From Alloyangia pacifica (GTDB taxonomy: Bacteria > Pseudomonadota > Alphaproteobacteria > Rhodobacterales > Rhodobacteraceae): 64,000 bases of DNA. The notes beneath the pieces were generated by a model that was not told where the DNA came from, ran no database searches, and was given only the letters and a program-made list of their open reading frames with translations. Position numbers and translations under genes: made by a program. The stretch lies in assembly GCF_020524285.1 (NCBI RefSeq), contig NZ_JAIVKX010000004.1, positions 354,093 to 418,092 of the forward strand, read 5' to 3'. Below, piece after piece: positions 55,009 to 64,000 of this stretch. How positions within the stretch are numbered: the first letter of the stretch is position 1; every line of letters begins with the position of its first letter.

Positions 55009-56529
55009 ATGAGTATCGAACGCACGCTCTTCGCCGCAGCAGACAAGATGCGCGGCGCCATGGATGCTGGCGAATACAAGCACATTGCCCTGGGCCTGCT
55101 GTTCCTGCGCTATGTCTCGGAATCTTTCCAGCGCCTGCATGACCAGCTCGACGCGGACGATTACGCCGATGCCGAGGATCCTGACGAGTATCTCGCCGAG
55201 AGCGTCTTCTGGGTGCCCGAGGAAGCGCGCTGGAACAGCCTCGCCAAGCGCTCCAAGGATCCCAAGATCGGCGTCATGATCGACGACGCCATGCGCGCCA
55301 TCGAGGCCAGCAACGAGAGCCTGAAGGGCGCTCTGCCCAAGGTCTTCGGTCGCGAAAGCGTCGACCGCGCCATGCTCACCGGCCTGATCGATCTCTTCAC
55401 CAACTTGAAACTCGACGGCACCAAGGCCGACTTCGACCTCATCGGGCGCATATACGAATACTGCATCGGCGAATTCGCAGGCTCCGAGGGCAAGCGCGGC
55501 GGAGAGTTCTATACCCCGAAATCCGTTGTCGACACGCTCGTCGAGATGATCGAACCCACGAAGGGCCGCGTCTATGACCCCTGCTGCGGCACGGGCGGCT
55601 TCTTCGTCCAGTCCGAGAAGTTCATCGAGGCGCACCAAGGCAGCTCGAACGACATCGCCGTCTACGGGCAGGAGCGCAACCACACCACCTTTGGCCTCGC
55701 ACGGATGAACCTCGCCATCCGGGGCATCTTTGCCGACATCCGCTGGAACTCCGAAGGCACGCTGGTGCGCGACGCCTTCCCCGATGAGCGCTTCGATTAT
55801 GTCCTCGCCAACCCGCCGTTCAACATCTCGGACTGGTCGGGCGAACTGCTGCGCGAGGATGCCCGCTGGCGCTGCGGCGCGCCGCCCGTGGGCAACGCCA
55901 ACTTCGCCTGGATCCAGCACATCTACGCCCACCTCTCGGCCTCGGGCATCGGTGGCGTGGTGATGGCCAACGGCTCCATGTCCTCCATGTCTGGCGGCGA
56001 GGGCGACATCCGCCGCGCGCTGGTCGAGGGCGACGCCATCGACGCCATGGTCGCCCTGCCGGGGCAGCTGTTCTACGGGACCCAGATCCCGGCCTGCCTG
56101 TGGATCATGGCCAAGGACAAATCAAACGGCATCGCCAAGGACGCCAAACTACGCGACCGGCGCGGCGAGGCGCTGTTCATCGACGCCCGCAAGATGGGCG
56201 CGCTGGTCCCCGGCAGCCGCAAGCAAAAGGAACTATCAGAGGACGAGATCGGCAAGATCGCCACGGCCTACCACGCATGGCGGGGGGAGCCGGACGCAGG
56301 CGTTTATGAGGATGAGCCGGGCTTCTGCAAATCCGCCAGCCTCGAAGAGATCGCCAAGCACAACTTCGTCCTGACCCCGGGCCGCTATGTTGGCGCAGGC
56401 GCGGCAGAGGATGACGCCGAACCCTTCGAGGAGAAGTTCGAGCGCCTGATGGGCGAGCTGCGCGGCCAATTTGCCGAGGGACATCGGCTGGAAGCCGAGA
56501 TCGAAGCGCGGCTGGGGGCGTTGGGATGA
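55009..56529 (+). CDS. hsdM: Type I restriction-modification DNA methyltransferase subunit HsdM
   Basis: ATG 55009 (AGGATTGTA upstream) gives 506 residues beginning MSIERTLFAAADKMRGAMDA. The N-terminal helical domain (HsdM_N) is followed by the N6-adenine methylase domain with motif I DPCCGTGGFF near residue 190 and motif IV NPPF near residue 268. It transfers methyl from SAM to adenine in the sequence chosen by HsdS. The next gene starts by a 4-bp ATGA overlap. Confidence 0.96.
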   Translation: MSIERTLFAAADKMRGAMDAGEYKHIALGLLFLRYVSESFQRLHDQLDADDYADAEDPDEYLAESVFWVPEEARWNSLAKRSKDPKIGVMIDDAMRAIEASNESLKGALPKVFGRESVDRAMLTGLIDLFTNLKLDGTKADFDLIGRIYEYCIGEFAGSEGKRGGEFYTPKSVVDTLVEMIEPTKGRVYDPCCGTGGFFVQSEKFIEAHQGSSNDIAVYGQERNHTTFGLARMNLAIRGIFADIRWNSEGTLVRDAFPDERFDYVLANPPFNISDWSGELLREDARWRCGAPPVGNANFAWIQHIYAHLSASGIGGVVMANGSMSSMSGGEGDIRRALVEGDAIDAMVALPGQLFYGTQIPACLWIMAKDKSNGIAKDAKLRDRRGEALFIDARKMGALVPGSRKQKELSEDEIGKIATAYHAWRGEPDAGVYEDEPGFCKSASLEEIAKHNFVLTPGRYVGAGAAEDDAEPFEEKFERLMGELRGQFAEGHRLEAEIEARLGALG

Positions 56530-57845
56530 GCGAGACTGCCCCACTTGACGATTTCATCTCATCCGGTGCTCTCTCGCTTCAAACCGGCCCCTTCGGTTCG
56601 CAGCTTCATTCCTACGACTATGTTGAGGATGGCGTCCCTGTCATACCAACCGAAGGTATTCAGGAAGGGCGAATTGATCATTCGGTCTTGCCGAAGATCA
56701 CGGATGAAAAGTCCTCCGAGTTGGCCCGTCACGCAGTGATAGAGGATGACATACTCTTCGCACGACGCGGCGCGCAGGCGACCGGCCGAAGTGCCCTCAT
56801 TCGGCGGAGCGAAGTTGGCTTCATTTGCGGGACCGGCGCAATACGCGCCCGGGTCAACGAGCGAACGGTTCTCGATCCGAGGTTTCTGGCTTGGTTTCTC
56901 GCCGCGCCTTCGACAGTCACCTGGATAAGGGAGCAAGCAATCGGCGCAACGATGCCGAACCTCAACAAGTCAATCATTGGACGCATAGAGGTCCCTCTGC
57001 TACCCGTCGAAAAACAACGCGAGATTGCGGCGGTGTTGGGGGCGCTGGATGACAAGATCGAGCTGAACCGCAAGACGGCGGCGACATTGGAGGCAATGGC
57101 GCGGGCGCTTTATCGGTCATGGTTCGTCGATTTTGACCCCGTCCACGCCAAGGCCGAAGGCCGCGCCCCCACGCACATGCCCCCCGAGACCGCCGCCCTC
57201 TTCCCCGCCCGCTTCGGACCCGACGGCCTGCCAGAGGGGTGGGAAGCTGGGACCTTGGGTGACCTCATCAACTTCAACCCGCGAGAAAAGATCACCAAGG
57301 GATCGGATGCTCCGTATCTGGACATGAAGGCGTTGCCGACCTCCGGCATGACCGCCGCCCCAGCCTATCAGCGCGCCTTCACCAGTGGGACGAAATTCCG
57401 CGTCGGTGACACTCTGCTGGCGCGGATCACGCCATGCCTCGAAAATGGCAAGACAGCGATGGTAGACGACCTGCTTGGTTCCGAGGTCGGATGGGGATCG
57501 ACCGAATTCATCGTGATGCGCGGCAAACCCGGAGTGCATTCGGCGCTGCCCTACTGCGTGGCGCGTGATCCCAGCTTCCGAGAGCAAGCCATCGCAACGA
57601 TGACAGGTTCATCCGGTCGTCAGCGTGCCGATGCCGTTCGCATTTCCCAAGTCGATTGCGCTGTCCCGCCGAGGCCGGTCCTCGGCGCATTTGCCGAAGC
57701 GACTGATCCAATGATCCGGCGTATCCACGCCTTGGGCAAGGAAAACCAAACCCTCGCCACCCTCCGCGACACACTCCTGCCCCGTCTCATGTCGGGCGAT
57801 CTCCGCGTCGGCGAAGCCCGGGACCAGGTGGAGGCGGTGGGATGA
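56526..57845 (+). CDS. hsdS: Type I restriction-modification specificity subunit HsdS
   Basis: The 439-aa product has two target-recognition domains separated by a conserved coiled region. The first ends with LLPVEKQREIAAVLGALDDKIELNRKTAATLEAMARALY, the second with FAEATDPMIRRIHALGKENQTLATLRDTLLPRLMSG. The two variable halves define the bipartite recognition site, which cannot be predicted here. It overlaps hsdM and the next gene by ATGA. Confidence 0.95.
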   Translation: MSETAPLDDFISSGALSLQTGPFGSQLHSYDYVEDGVPVIPTEGIQEGRIDHSVLPKITDEKSSELARHAVIEDDILFARRGAQATGRSALIRRSEVGFICGTGAIRARVNERTVLDPRFLAWFLAAPSTVTWIREQAIGATMPNLNKSIIGRIEVPLLPVEKQREIAAVLGALDDKIELNRKTAATLEAMARALYRSWFVDFDPVHAKAEGRAPTHMPPETAALFPARFGPDGLPEGWEAGTLGDLINFNPREKITKGSDAPYLDMKALPTSGMTAAPAYQRAFTSGTKFRVGDTLLARITPCLENGKTAMVDDLLGSEVGWGSTEFIVMRGKPGVHSALPYCVARDPSFREQAIATMTGSSGRQRADAVRISQVDCAVPPRPVLGAFAEATDPMIRRIHALGKENQTLATLRDTLLPRLMSGDLRVGEARDQVEAVG

Positions 57846-58318
57846 GCGAGTACATCAGGAGCTCCATAGACATGGCACCCGAACCCTGGATGCTCTGCCG
57901 CGCGGATGCGGACGCTCTGGAACGGATCCGGGAAGAGCTGCTAAGCTGGCGCAGTCTCATCGCCAACGGTCAGGACCTGATGGCCCTTGGCGCGGCGGTG
58001 AACTACCTTGACGGCGCCCTGTCCCGAGCTCCGCGCGGATGCGGCGTTCGCATCGGCTGGACCGACTGCCCTGATGATATGGAAGTCGTCGCTTGCGATA
58101 TCGACTTCTCCGACGACGGCATCATTCTGGACGTCACCGAGTTCGTGCCGACCGGCCAGGGCAACAGCTGCGACCACGGCTCGGTCTACTACACCCACCT
58201 CGGTCCTGACGGCGGCTACGACACGCGGATTATCCAACTCTGGCTGAACGACGCCGCCATGCACAAGAGCGGCAGCGCGCGCTTCACGGCAGAGGTTTCG
58301 CGGCTGCCCGAATATTGA
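57842..58318 (+). CDS. Unknown 158-aa protein inside the hsd operon
   Basis: The start overlaps the hsdS stop (ATGA), so it is translated with it. The product begins MSEYIRSSIDMAPEPWMLCR and has a helical first half, then a beta-rich part with five cysteines in all (GCGVRIGWTDCPDDMEVVACDIDF; GNSCDHGSVYY). It has no signal or membrane segment. I know no family. It could be an accessory or modifier of the restriction enzyme, or an effector or inhibitor. Confidence 0.7.
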   Translation: MSEYIRSSIDMAPEPWMLCRADADALERIREELLSWRSLIANGQDLMALGAAVNYLDGALSRAPRGCGVRIGWTDCPDDMEVVACDIDFSDDGIILDVTEFVPTGQGNSCDHGSVYYTHLGPDGGYDTRIIQLWLNDAAMHKSGSARFTAEVSRLPEY

Positions 58319-58406
58319 GAGCGACCAACATGTTTGAAAGAGCACTTTAAAAAGACGTTCCTTTCCGAGCCAACGAAGCGCAGTAACGAGTTTAGGAGAT
58401 CGCCGA

Positions 58407-59246
58407 ATGAAGTTCATCTATGTCGATGAAAGCGGCTCGAAGGGCGAAGGTGACATCTTCGTCATGTGCGGCCTGATGGTTGATGCCTACAAGCTGCGAA
58501 AGAAGACTGCCGATTTCGATGCCATGTTCGCAGAGCTCCTTGCCAAGCATCCTGGCTCCGGCACAGAGCTCAAGACGAAGCGGTTTATAGAGGGTAAAGG
58601 CGGATGGAGTGCCATTCCCGCTGAGGAGCGGAAGGAGTTTCTCACCAACGTCTGCCGTCTGGCTGTGGCCAATGGCGGCAAGCTCTTCGGTATCGCTCTT
58701 TCCTTTGCATCTTTCGATGCAGCCAAGGAGGCCGGGCATGGGCAACCATTTGGTAGCAACTACTGGGTCGCCAGCAGCATGTTCACCGGAGCCTTGGTTC
58801 AGAAGAAGATGCAAAGGGAGTCGAACAGCAAGGGGCTGACGGTCGTCATCATGGACGACAACAAGGTGGACATGCCCAAGCTGTCGGACGGGCTCTACAA
58901 CGGCAGCGAATGGTATGATCCTCTCTACCAGGTGCGCGGTAAGAAGAAGGGCAAGACTACTTGGATTGATCGCAAGCCGAAGGACCGCTTCGACCAGATC
59001 ATCAACACTGCCTTCGCCATCAAGTCCGACCATTCGACGCTCGTGCAGGTCGCTGATGTTATCTGCTACGCCTATCGTCGGCATCTGGAGTTGAAATCCA
59101 GGGCGGAGAATTACGCGGGGGAGCAGGCGTTCTACAATGACCTCGTAGGCATCCTCGAGCCACAGCGAGAGAAGCTCGGTCAGACACCGACCGAGGCTGC
59201 CGTCACTTTCTACAGAGCAGCGTGCCACGTTGACTGGGCAATTTGA
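58407..59246 (+). CDS. DUF3800 domain protein
   Basis: The 279-aa product starts MKFIYVDESGSKGEGDIFVM. The DESG motif, ELKTKRFIEG and VQVADVICYAYRRH near the end are the recurrent features of DUF3800, a family thought to adopt an RNase-H-like fold and often seen in mobile or defence regions. The acidic residues fit a nuclease active site. The ribosome binding site is TTTAGGAGATCGCCGA upstream of ATG. Placement between hsdS and hsdR suggests a role in this system. Confidence 0.85.
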   Translation: MKFIYVDESGSKGEGDIFVMCGLMVDAYKLRKKTADFDAMFAELLAKHPGSGTELKTKRFIEGKGGWSAIPAEERKEFLTNVCRLAVANGGKLFGIALSFASFDAAKEAGHGQPFGSNYWVASSMFTGALVQKKMQRESNSKGLTVVIMDDNKVDMPKLSDGLYNGSEWYDPLYQVRGKKKGKTTWIDRKPKDRFDQIINTAFAIKSDHSTLVQVADVICYAYRRHLELKSRAENYAGEQAFYNDLVGILEPQREKLGQTPTEAAVTFYRAACHVDWAI

Positions 59247-59277
59247 TTTTCTTGAGTTTCGATTTGTGAGAAGCACC

Positions 59278-60414
59278 ATGTTCCAAGTTGACCGATCCCA
59301 GAACCGTTTGCGCCGCCTCGAACAGCGGCGGTTCGGTGACTTGAACCTGAGAGAGCGCGAGCATCTGCAGGAGTGGCTGGCGCATCAACCGGACGCGCTC
59401 GGCGAGGATCTCTTGATCCTGCAGAAGGAGTTCGACGGCTTTGCCGACACCCGCGAGCGCTTGGATCTTCTTGCGCTCGACAAGCTCGGACAGCTGGTCG
59501 TCATCGAGAACAAGCTAGACGATTCCGGCCGGGATGTGACTTGGCAGGCATTGAAATACACCGCCTACGTGTCGAGCCTGACTAAGGCCCAGATCATCGA
59601 CATCTTCCAGCAATACCTTGACCGGCACTCGGGCGGCGGCAACGCCGCGCGGCTGATCTGCGACTTCCTGGATGTGGAAGAGCTTGACGAGGTAGTCCTG
59701 AACCCTGGCCACAGCCAGCGCCTGTTCTTCATCGCGGCGAACTTCCGCAAGGAAGTTACGGCGACGGTGCTCTGGCTGCGCGAACATCAGATTGACGCCC
59801 GGTGCTTCAAGGTCAACCTGTTCTCAATGGCCGAGGAGCTTTTGTTCGACATCCAGCCGGTGATCCCGACGCCCGAAGCGGCGGATTTCATGATCCAGAT
59901 GGCCGAGAAAGAGAACGAGGAGAAGTCGGCCAAGGGAGCTCAGAGACAGAGCCACGCCCTGCGGCAGGGTTACTGGACCGTGGCATTGGAGACCATGCGT
60001 GCTTCAGGTCTGACGCTCTACGAGAACATCAGCCCCTCGAACGACCACTGGCTCAGCGCGGGCTCGGGCTTGTCCGGGTGCCCCTACCGTCTGATCTACC
60101 TGAAGAAGGAGATCCGCGTCGAGTTCGCGTTCTCTCGTCCGATCGCCGATGAGAACAAGTGGCTCTTCGACGAATTGGCGAAGCAACAGCAACAGATCGC
60201 GGCAACGTTCGGAAGTGAACTCACTTGGCTGCGTCTAGACGGATACAAGGAGTCGCGGCTCTACTTTGCGAACCCTTGTGACGGCTACGATCAAGAACAG
60301 TGGCCCTCCTTCGCTGCTTGGCACGCGGAGCACATGAGGCGCCTCGAAGCGGCGCTCAAGGGACCGCTTGCCCAAATCGCCCGCGCCTTCAAGGCCAGAC
60401 CGGAGATTTCGTGA
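59278..60414 (+). CDS. DUF4268-type protein with an ExK nuclease-like N-terminal domain
   Basis: I use ATG 59278 (378 residues) instead of the TTG further upstream at 59230. The N-terminal half has [26 protein letters not shown], an Asp followed by Glu-x-Lys as in the PD-(D/E)XK nuclease fold. The C-terminal part ([44 protein letters not shown]) matches DUF4268. The stop shares one base with the hsdR start, so the genes are coupled. It may add nuclease or DNA-binding activity to the restriction system. Confidence 0.82.
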   Translation: MFQVDRSQNRLRRLEQRRFGDLNLREREHLQEWLAHQPDALGEDLLILQKEFDGFADTRERLDLLALDKLGQLVVIENKLDDSGRDVTWQALKYTAYVSSLTKAQIIDIFQQYLDRHSGGGNAARLICDFLDVEELDEVVLNPGHSQRLFFIAANFRKEVTATVLWLREHQIDARCFKVNLFSMAEELLFDIQPVIPTPEAADFMIQMAEKENEEKSAKGAQRQSHALRQGYWTVALETMRASGLTLYENISPSNDHWLSAGSGLSGCPYRLIYLKKEIRVEFAFSRPIADENKWLFDELAKQQQQIAATFGSELTWLRLDGYKESRLYFANPCDGYDQEQWPSFAAWHAEHMRRLEAALKGPLAQIARAFKARPEIS

Positions 60415-63400
60415 TGGCCTGGACCTCGGAACTCGACTTGGAGAACTGGTTCATCGGTGAGCTGGCGGCCCAAGGCTTCACGCTGCAGCATGGGTCCGAG
60501 ATCTCACCCGAGATGCGCAACCCGATGCGGTCCAGCTTCCGGGAAACGATCCTGGCGCCAGTGTTGCTGGACGTTGTGCGACGGCTGAACCCGGGCCTGC
60601 CAGAGACTGCCATCGCCGAGGCGGCCTCACAGGTTCGCGACATTGTCTTCGCCAGCGATCTCGTTCAGGAAAACCAGCGCGTTCATGGCCTGATGGTCAA
60701 GGGCATCCCAGTCACATACTTCGGAGATGGCGAGGAGCGCAACGCAGTCGTGCAGCTTGTCGACTGGACGAACACAGCCAACGACTGGCGAGTGATCAAT
60801 CAGGTCGACGTGGTCGGCAAGACCGCACGCATCCCCGACGTGGTGCTGTTCCTCAACGGGCTACCGCTGGTCGTGGTCGAGTTGAAGGGCACCGAGGGGG
60901 CGGACATCGAGGCAGCCTTCAACCAAACGGAGACCTACAAGGCTGACATCCCAGACCTTTTCCGCACCTCGCTCTTGACGGTGATCTCGGACGGGCTGCA
61001 CGCGCGCTTCGGGTCAATTTCCGCCGGCCTCGATCGTTTCATGAAGTGGCGAACGGTCGATGGCGAGACGCTCGTGCCGGAAGGCTCGGCCCTCGCACTT
61101 CAAACCCTGGCGCAGGGCCTGCTGACCCCTAGAACGCTGCTCGCGATGCTTCGCTGGTTCGTGGTCTTCGAAGATGAAGGCAAGGGACCGATCAAGAAGA
61201 TCGCCGGGTATCACCAGTTTCATGCCGTCCGGAAGGCCACCGAGACGATCCTCGGCGCACGCGGCGGCGACGGCAAAGGCGGGGTCATCTGGCACACGCA
61301 AGGCAGTGGCAAGTCCTTGCTGATGACCTTCCTGTCCGGGCGCGTCATGCACCATCCGGACATGGAAAACCCGACACTGCTAGTGCTGACCGACCGAAAC
61401 GATCTCGACAACCAGCTCTTCGCGACTTTCGGGCGGTGCAAGGATCTTCTCGGAGAGGAGCCGGTGCAGGCTGACAGCATCACGGCGCTGAAAGAGCTGC
61501 TGAAGCGCGAGGTCGGCGGGATCGTGTTCTCTACGATTCAGAAGTTCCGCCCCGACGCGGGGGAGATTTTTATAGAGCTGACGAACAGGTCGAACGTCGT
61601 TGTCCTTGTCGATGAAGCGCACCGCACGCAATACGGATTCGAGGCCAAGATGAACCGGACGACCGGCGAGCTGCGCCATGGGCTGGCCTATCAGCTTCGC
61701 AAGGCATTGCCGAACGCCGTCTACATCGCCTTCACCGGCACCCCGGTCGAACTCGTAGGAGCAAACACGCGGGGCGTTTTCGGCGAATACATCGACGTCT
61801 ACGACATCAGCCAGGCCGTGGAAGACGGCGCCACGGTTCCCCTCTACTACGAGGCCCGGGTCGCACGCGTCGAGCTCGACGAGGACCTGGGAAACGAGAT
61901 CGACAACGCCTTCGATGAAGCCACCGAGGACCTCGAAGATGAGCAAGCCGTGGCGGCCGCGCAGAAATGGTCCCGGGTCGAAGCCCTGGTCGGCGCAGAG
62001 CCGCGGCTAGACACGGTCGTTGCAGACATCCTCGCGCATTTCGAAGAACGCCTCAAAGCGATGGACGGCAAGGCCATGATCGTCTGCATGAGCCGAAGGA
62101 TCTGCGTCGAGGTCTACGACCGGATTATCGCGGCACGACCGGATTGGCACGGCGACACGGACGACACCGGCAAGATCAAGGTTGTTATGACCGGCAACGC
62201 CTCGGACCCAGCCGAGATGCAACCGCACATCCGATCGAAAGCCCGGCAGGAAGCAATCCGCAAACGCGCAAAGACCCCCGACGACGAATTGAAGATCGTC
62301 ATCGTGCGCGACATGTGGTTGACTGGCTTCGACGCGCCCTGCATGCACACGCTGTACGTCGATAAGCCGATGAAGGGGCATGGGCTGATGCAGGCCATTG
62401 CCCGTGTGAATCGAGTGTTCAAGGACAAGCCCGCGGGGCTCGTGGTCGACTACATCGGCATCGCCGCCGATCTGAAGAAGGCCCTGTCCCACTACTCGAA
62501 ACCCGATCAGCAGAAAACCGGGATTGACGAAAGCGAGGCTGTTGCGGCCTTCCTTGATACGCTGGACGTCACCCGCTCGCAAATGCATGGTTTCGATTAT
62601 GCCGGTGCTTTGTCGGGCACGCCAGCAGACCGTCTTCGGATCCTCCCCGGCGCGCTGGACCACATCCTGCAAAAGGATCGAGACGGAGAGGGCGGTGCCG
62701 TTAAGCGGTTCAACGACGCCGTTGCCGGGCTGGTCAAGGCCTTCAAACTCGCATCTGGCAGCCCTCAGGCAACGGCGCATGCCGAGGAAGTCGCCTTTTT
62801 CTCGGCGCTTCGGGCCGGCCTTGAGAAGCTTGGCCGTGGTGGCAACGGTCGAAGCAGCGCGAGCCACGATCTCGCGATTCAGCAGTTGCTCAACCGCGCG
62901 GTCGCCTCGACTGAGGTCGTCGACATCCTCGAGGCCTGCGGGTTCGACCGACCGGACATCTCGGTCCTGTCCGATACCTTCATGCTGGAAATCCAGAATA
63001 TGAAGCACAAGAACCTGGCCGTCGAGGCGCTCAAGAAGCTCCTGAACGGCGAGATTTCGTCCCGGGCGCGCACAAATGTCGTGCGCAAGGAGGAGTTCTC
63101 CTCCCGCCTGGAGAAGGCCATCGCGAACTACCACAATCGCAGCGTCGACGCGTTGCAGATCCTGCAAGAACTGATTGCGATCGCGAAAGCCCTGCAAGCC
63201 GAACCAGAAGACGATCTGACCGACGCGGAACGCGCCTTCTACGACGCCCTCGCTCTGAACGACAGCGCGGTCGAGATCATGGGCAACGAGGAACTGCGTG
63301 TCATTGCCACCGAACTGGTCAAGACGATCCGCAAAAACGCCGGCACCGACTGGTGGCGCCGTGACGACGTGCGCGCCAAGATGCGCATCGCGGTCAAGCG

Positions 63401-63494
63401 CATCTTGAAACGCCACGGATACCCACCTGATCTTGCCTCGGAAGCCGTCAAGTTGGTCCTACGGCAAGCTGAAGCGTTGGCCGCTTCTTGGTAG
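60414..63494 (+). CDS. hsdR: Type I restriction endonuclease subunit HsdR
   Basis: ATG 60414 gives 1026 residues ([20 protein letters not shown]). The nuclease domain has PD in [11 protein letters not shown] (Asp142), Glu156-x-Lys158 in VVVELKG and the QxxxY motif QTETY at 171-175. The SF2 translocase has Walker [14 protein letters not shown] near 294-306, the DEAH box [15 protein letters not shown], and TGFDAPCM in motif V. A helical C-terminal region follows. It moves DNA by ATP hydrolysis and cuts unmethylated DNA. It is intact. Confidence 0.96.
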   Translation: MAWTSELDLENWFIGELAAQGFTLQHGSEISPEMRNPMRSSFRETILAPVLLDVVRRLNPGLPETAIAEAASQVRDIVFASDLVQENQRVHGLMVKGIPVTYFGDGEERNAVVQLVDWTNTANDWRVINQVDVVGKTARIPDVVLFLNGLPLVVVELKGTEGADIEAAFNQTETYKADIPDLFRTSLLTVISDGLHARFGSISAGLDRFMKWRTVDGETLVPEGSALALQTLAQGLLTPRTLLAMLRWFVVFEDEGKGPIKKIAGYHQFHAVRKATETILGARGGDGKGGVIWHTQGSGKSLLMTFLSGRVMHHPDMENPTLLVLTDRNDLDNQLFATFGRCKDLLGEEPVQADSITALKELLKREVGGIVFSTIQKFRPDAGEIFIELTNRSNVVVLVDEAHRTQYGFEAKMNRTTGELRHGLAYQLRKALPNAVYIAFTGTPVELVGANTRGVFGEYIDVYDISQAVEDGATVPLYYEARVARVELDEDLGNEIDNAFDEATEDLEDEQAVAAAQKWSRVEALVGAEPRLDTVVADILAHFEERLKAMDGKAMIVCMSRRICVEVYDRIIAARPDWHGDTDDTGKIKVVMTGNASDPAEMQPHIRSKARQEAIRKRAKTPDDELKIVIVRDMWLTGFDAPCMHTLYVDKPMKGHGLMQAIARVNRVFKDKPAGLVVDYIGIAADLKKALSHYSKPDQQKTGIDESEAVAAFLDTLDVTRSQMHGFDYAGALSGTPADRLRILPGALDHILQKDRDGEGGAVKRFNDAVAGLVKAFKLASGSPQATAHAEEVAFFSALRAGLEKLGRGGNGRSSASHDLAIQQLLNRAVASTEVVDILEACGFDRPDISVLSDTFMLEIQNMKHKNLAVEALKKLLNGEISSRARTNVVRKEEFSSRLEKAIANYHNRSVDALQILQELIAIAKALQAEPEDDLTDAERAFYDALALNDSAVEIMGNEELRVIATELVKTIRKNAGTDWWRRDDVRAKMRIAVKRILKRHGYPPDLASEAVKLVLRQAEALAASW

Positions 63495-63867
63495 CCGCGA
63501 GAGACGGTTAAGAGAGTGCGGCCATCTTCATCGAAACCGGTCGCAATGGCGGCCCGGACCCTTGGGCAAGGGCCGCACGTTACACGCCGCGATGCACCAC
63601 GGCACGCACAAGCGTGCAGGGATGCCTGCGCCGAGCGCAGTGGTTATATTCTTCCAGTTTTCTTACCTGCAGTGAGCACGAAGTTGAGCGCGGCGACCGA
63701 AACCTAAACCCGAAACTCCAAGGTTCCGAGTGGAAACCCCACCGACACCCGGCATGCCCCCAAGAGGCATCTCAACCTCAGCTAGGACATCCTGCCCGCT
63801 CACCACGGACGGACCCAAGCCCGCTGACTATCACTATGTCGAACACAACAAGACGACGAGGTTCGAC
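63495..63867. other. Intergenic region after hsdR
   Basis: The 373 bp hold only short open frames without family features (CCGCACGTTACACGCCGCGA and similar). No clear terminator, repeat or RNA gene is visible. The promoter of the following gene probably lies near its right end. Confidence 0.4.
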
Positions 63868-64000
63868 ATGACCACCAGCCACACCGCCCGCATGATTGCC
63901 GCCGCCATCGAAGCCAGCGGCAAAACCCAGCGCGAGATCGCCGAGGAGATGGGCCTCGTTCGCGCCAACGTCATCTCGATGTTGAAGACTGGCGAGATGC
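63868..64000 (+). CDS. XRE-like helix-turn-helix protein (truncated by window end)
   Basis: ATG 63868, with GAGG upstream, starts MTTSHTARMIAAAIEASGKT. QREIAEEMGLVRANVISMLKTG follows, a typical helix-turn-helix with recognition helix RANVISMLK. The reading frame runs off the window after 44 residues. It may be a regulator or the first gene of the next unit. Confidence 0.75.
   Translation, partial: MTTSHTARMIAAAIEASGKTQREIAEEMGLVRANVISMLKTGEM

Noticed and set aside
54753..55085. Minus-strand open frame of 110 codons considered as a transposase remnant
   Set aside because: It overlaps the hsdM start and I could not find any transposase motif or inverted repeats.
47488..64000. CRISPR array or insertion sequence within the island
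   Set aside because: No regularly spaced repeats and no transposase or integrase open frame was seen.

Overview
The window is chromosomal DNA from a GC-rich alphaproteobacterium, most likely a member of the Rhodobacteraceae (Roseobacter/Salipiger-like). The basis is the high-GC codon use, a Caulobacter-type tad/cpa pilus locus, two Opp-type peptide ABC transporters, DUF1028 and FCD-type GntR proteins, and the style of the tRNA genes. I could run no database search, so the family calls rest on motifs and gene order read by eye.

Layout. 1-4.0 kb: the 5' end of meaB, a REP-like palindrome, hrpB and a lytic transglycosylase, all on the minus strand. 4.4-17.3 kb: a tight plus-strand tad (Flp/type IVc pilus) locus running flp, cpaB, cpaC, an OmpA-like lipoprotein, cpaE, cpaF, tadB, tadC, tadD, a TPR lipoprotein and a prepilin peptidase. 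A convergent ProC-like reductase follows, then an AAA+ ATPase and tRNA-Met. 17.6-26.7 kb: a minus-strand catabolic operon (class II aldolase, peptide-type ABC transporter, 2-hydroxyacid dehydrogenase, amidase) with a divergent GntR regulator and a perfect palindromic operator. 26.7-33.8 kb: a second peptide ABC operon with a permease-ATPase fusion, a divergent DUF1028 gene and a second GntR regulator. Its likely operator, ATTTATCATGATAAAT, lies both at the divergent promoter and upstream of the regulator. 34-47.3 kb: trmB, an aldo/keto reductase, metG, aqpZ, tRNA-Ser, a spermidine-synthase-like gene, tRNA-Leu, lipB, a LysR-VOC-glutathionyl-hydroquinone reductase unit, selD fused to an FAD oxidoreductase, and mnmH.

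From tRNA-Phe (47.4 kb) to the right edge the base composition becomes less GC-rich and the content changes to what looks like a defence island. Its first half is a four-gene minus-strand operon (54168 down to 47668) with overlapping or abutting genes. It encodes an unknown 329-aa protein, a two-TM membrane protein with a cysteine-containing extracytoplasmic domain, an unknown 354-aa protein, and a 1203-aa MinD/ParA-like P-loop protein with the variant motif KGGAGRS. I cannot match this set to a named system, and it is the best candidate for something undescribed. Its second half is a type I restriction-modification operon (hsdM-hsdS-x-DUF3800-DUF4268-hsdR) with three extra genes between hsdS and hsdR. 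A truncated helix-turn-helix gene runs off the right edge.

Most stretches without genes were inspected. Hairpins, operators and repeats that could be located are listed, and the larger empty gaps are stated as such.
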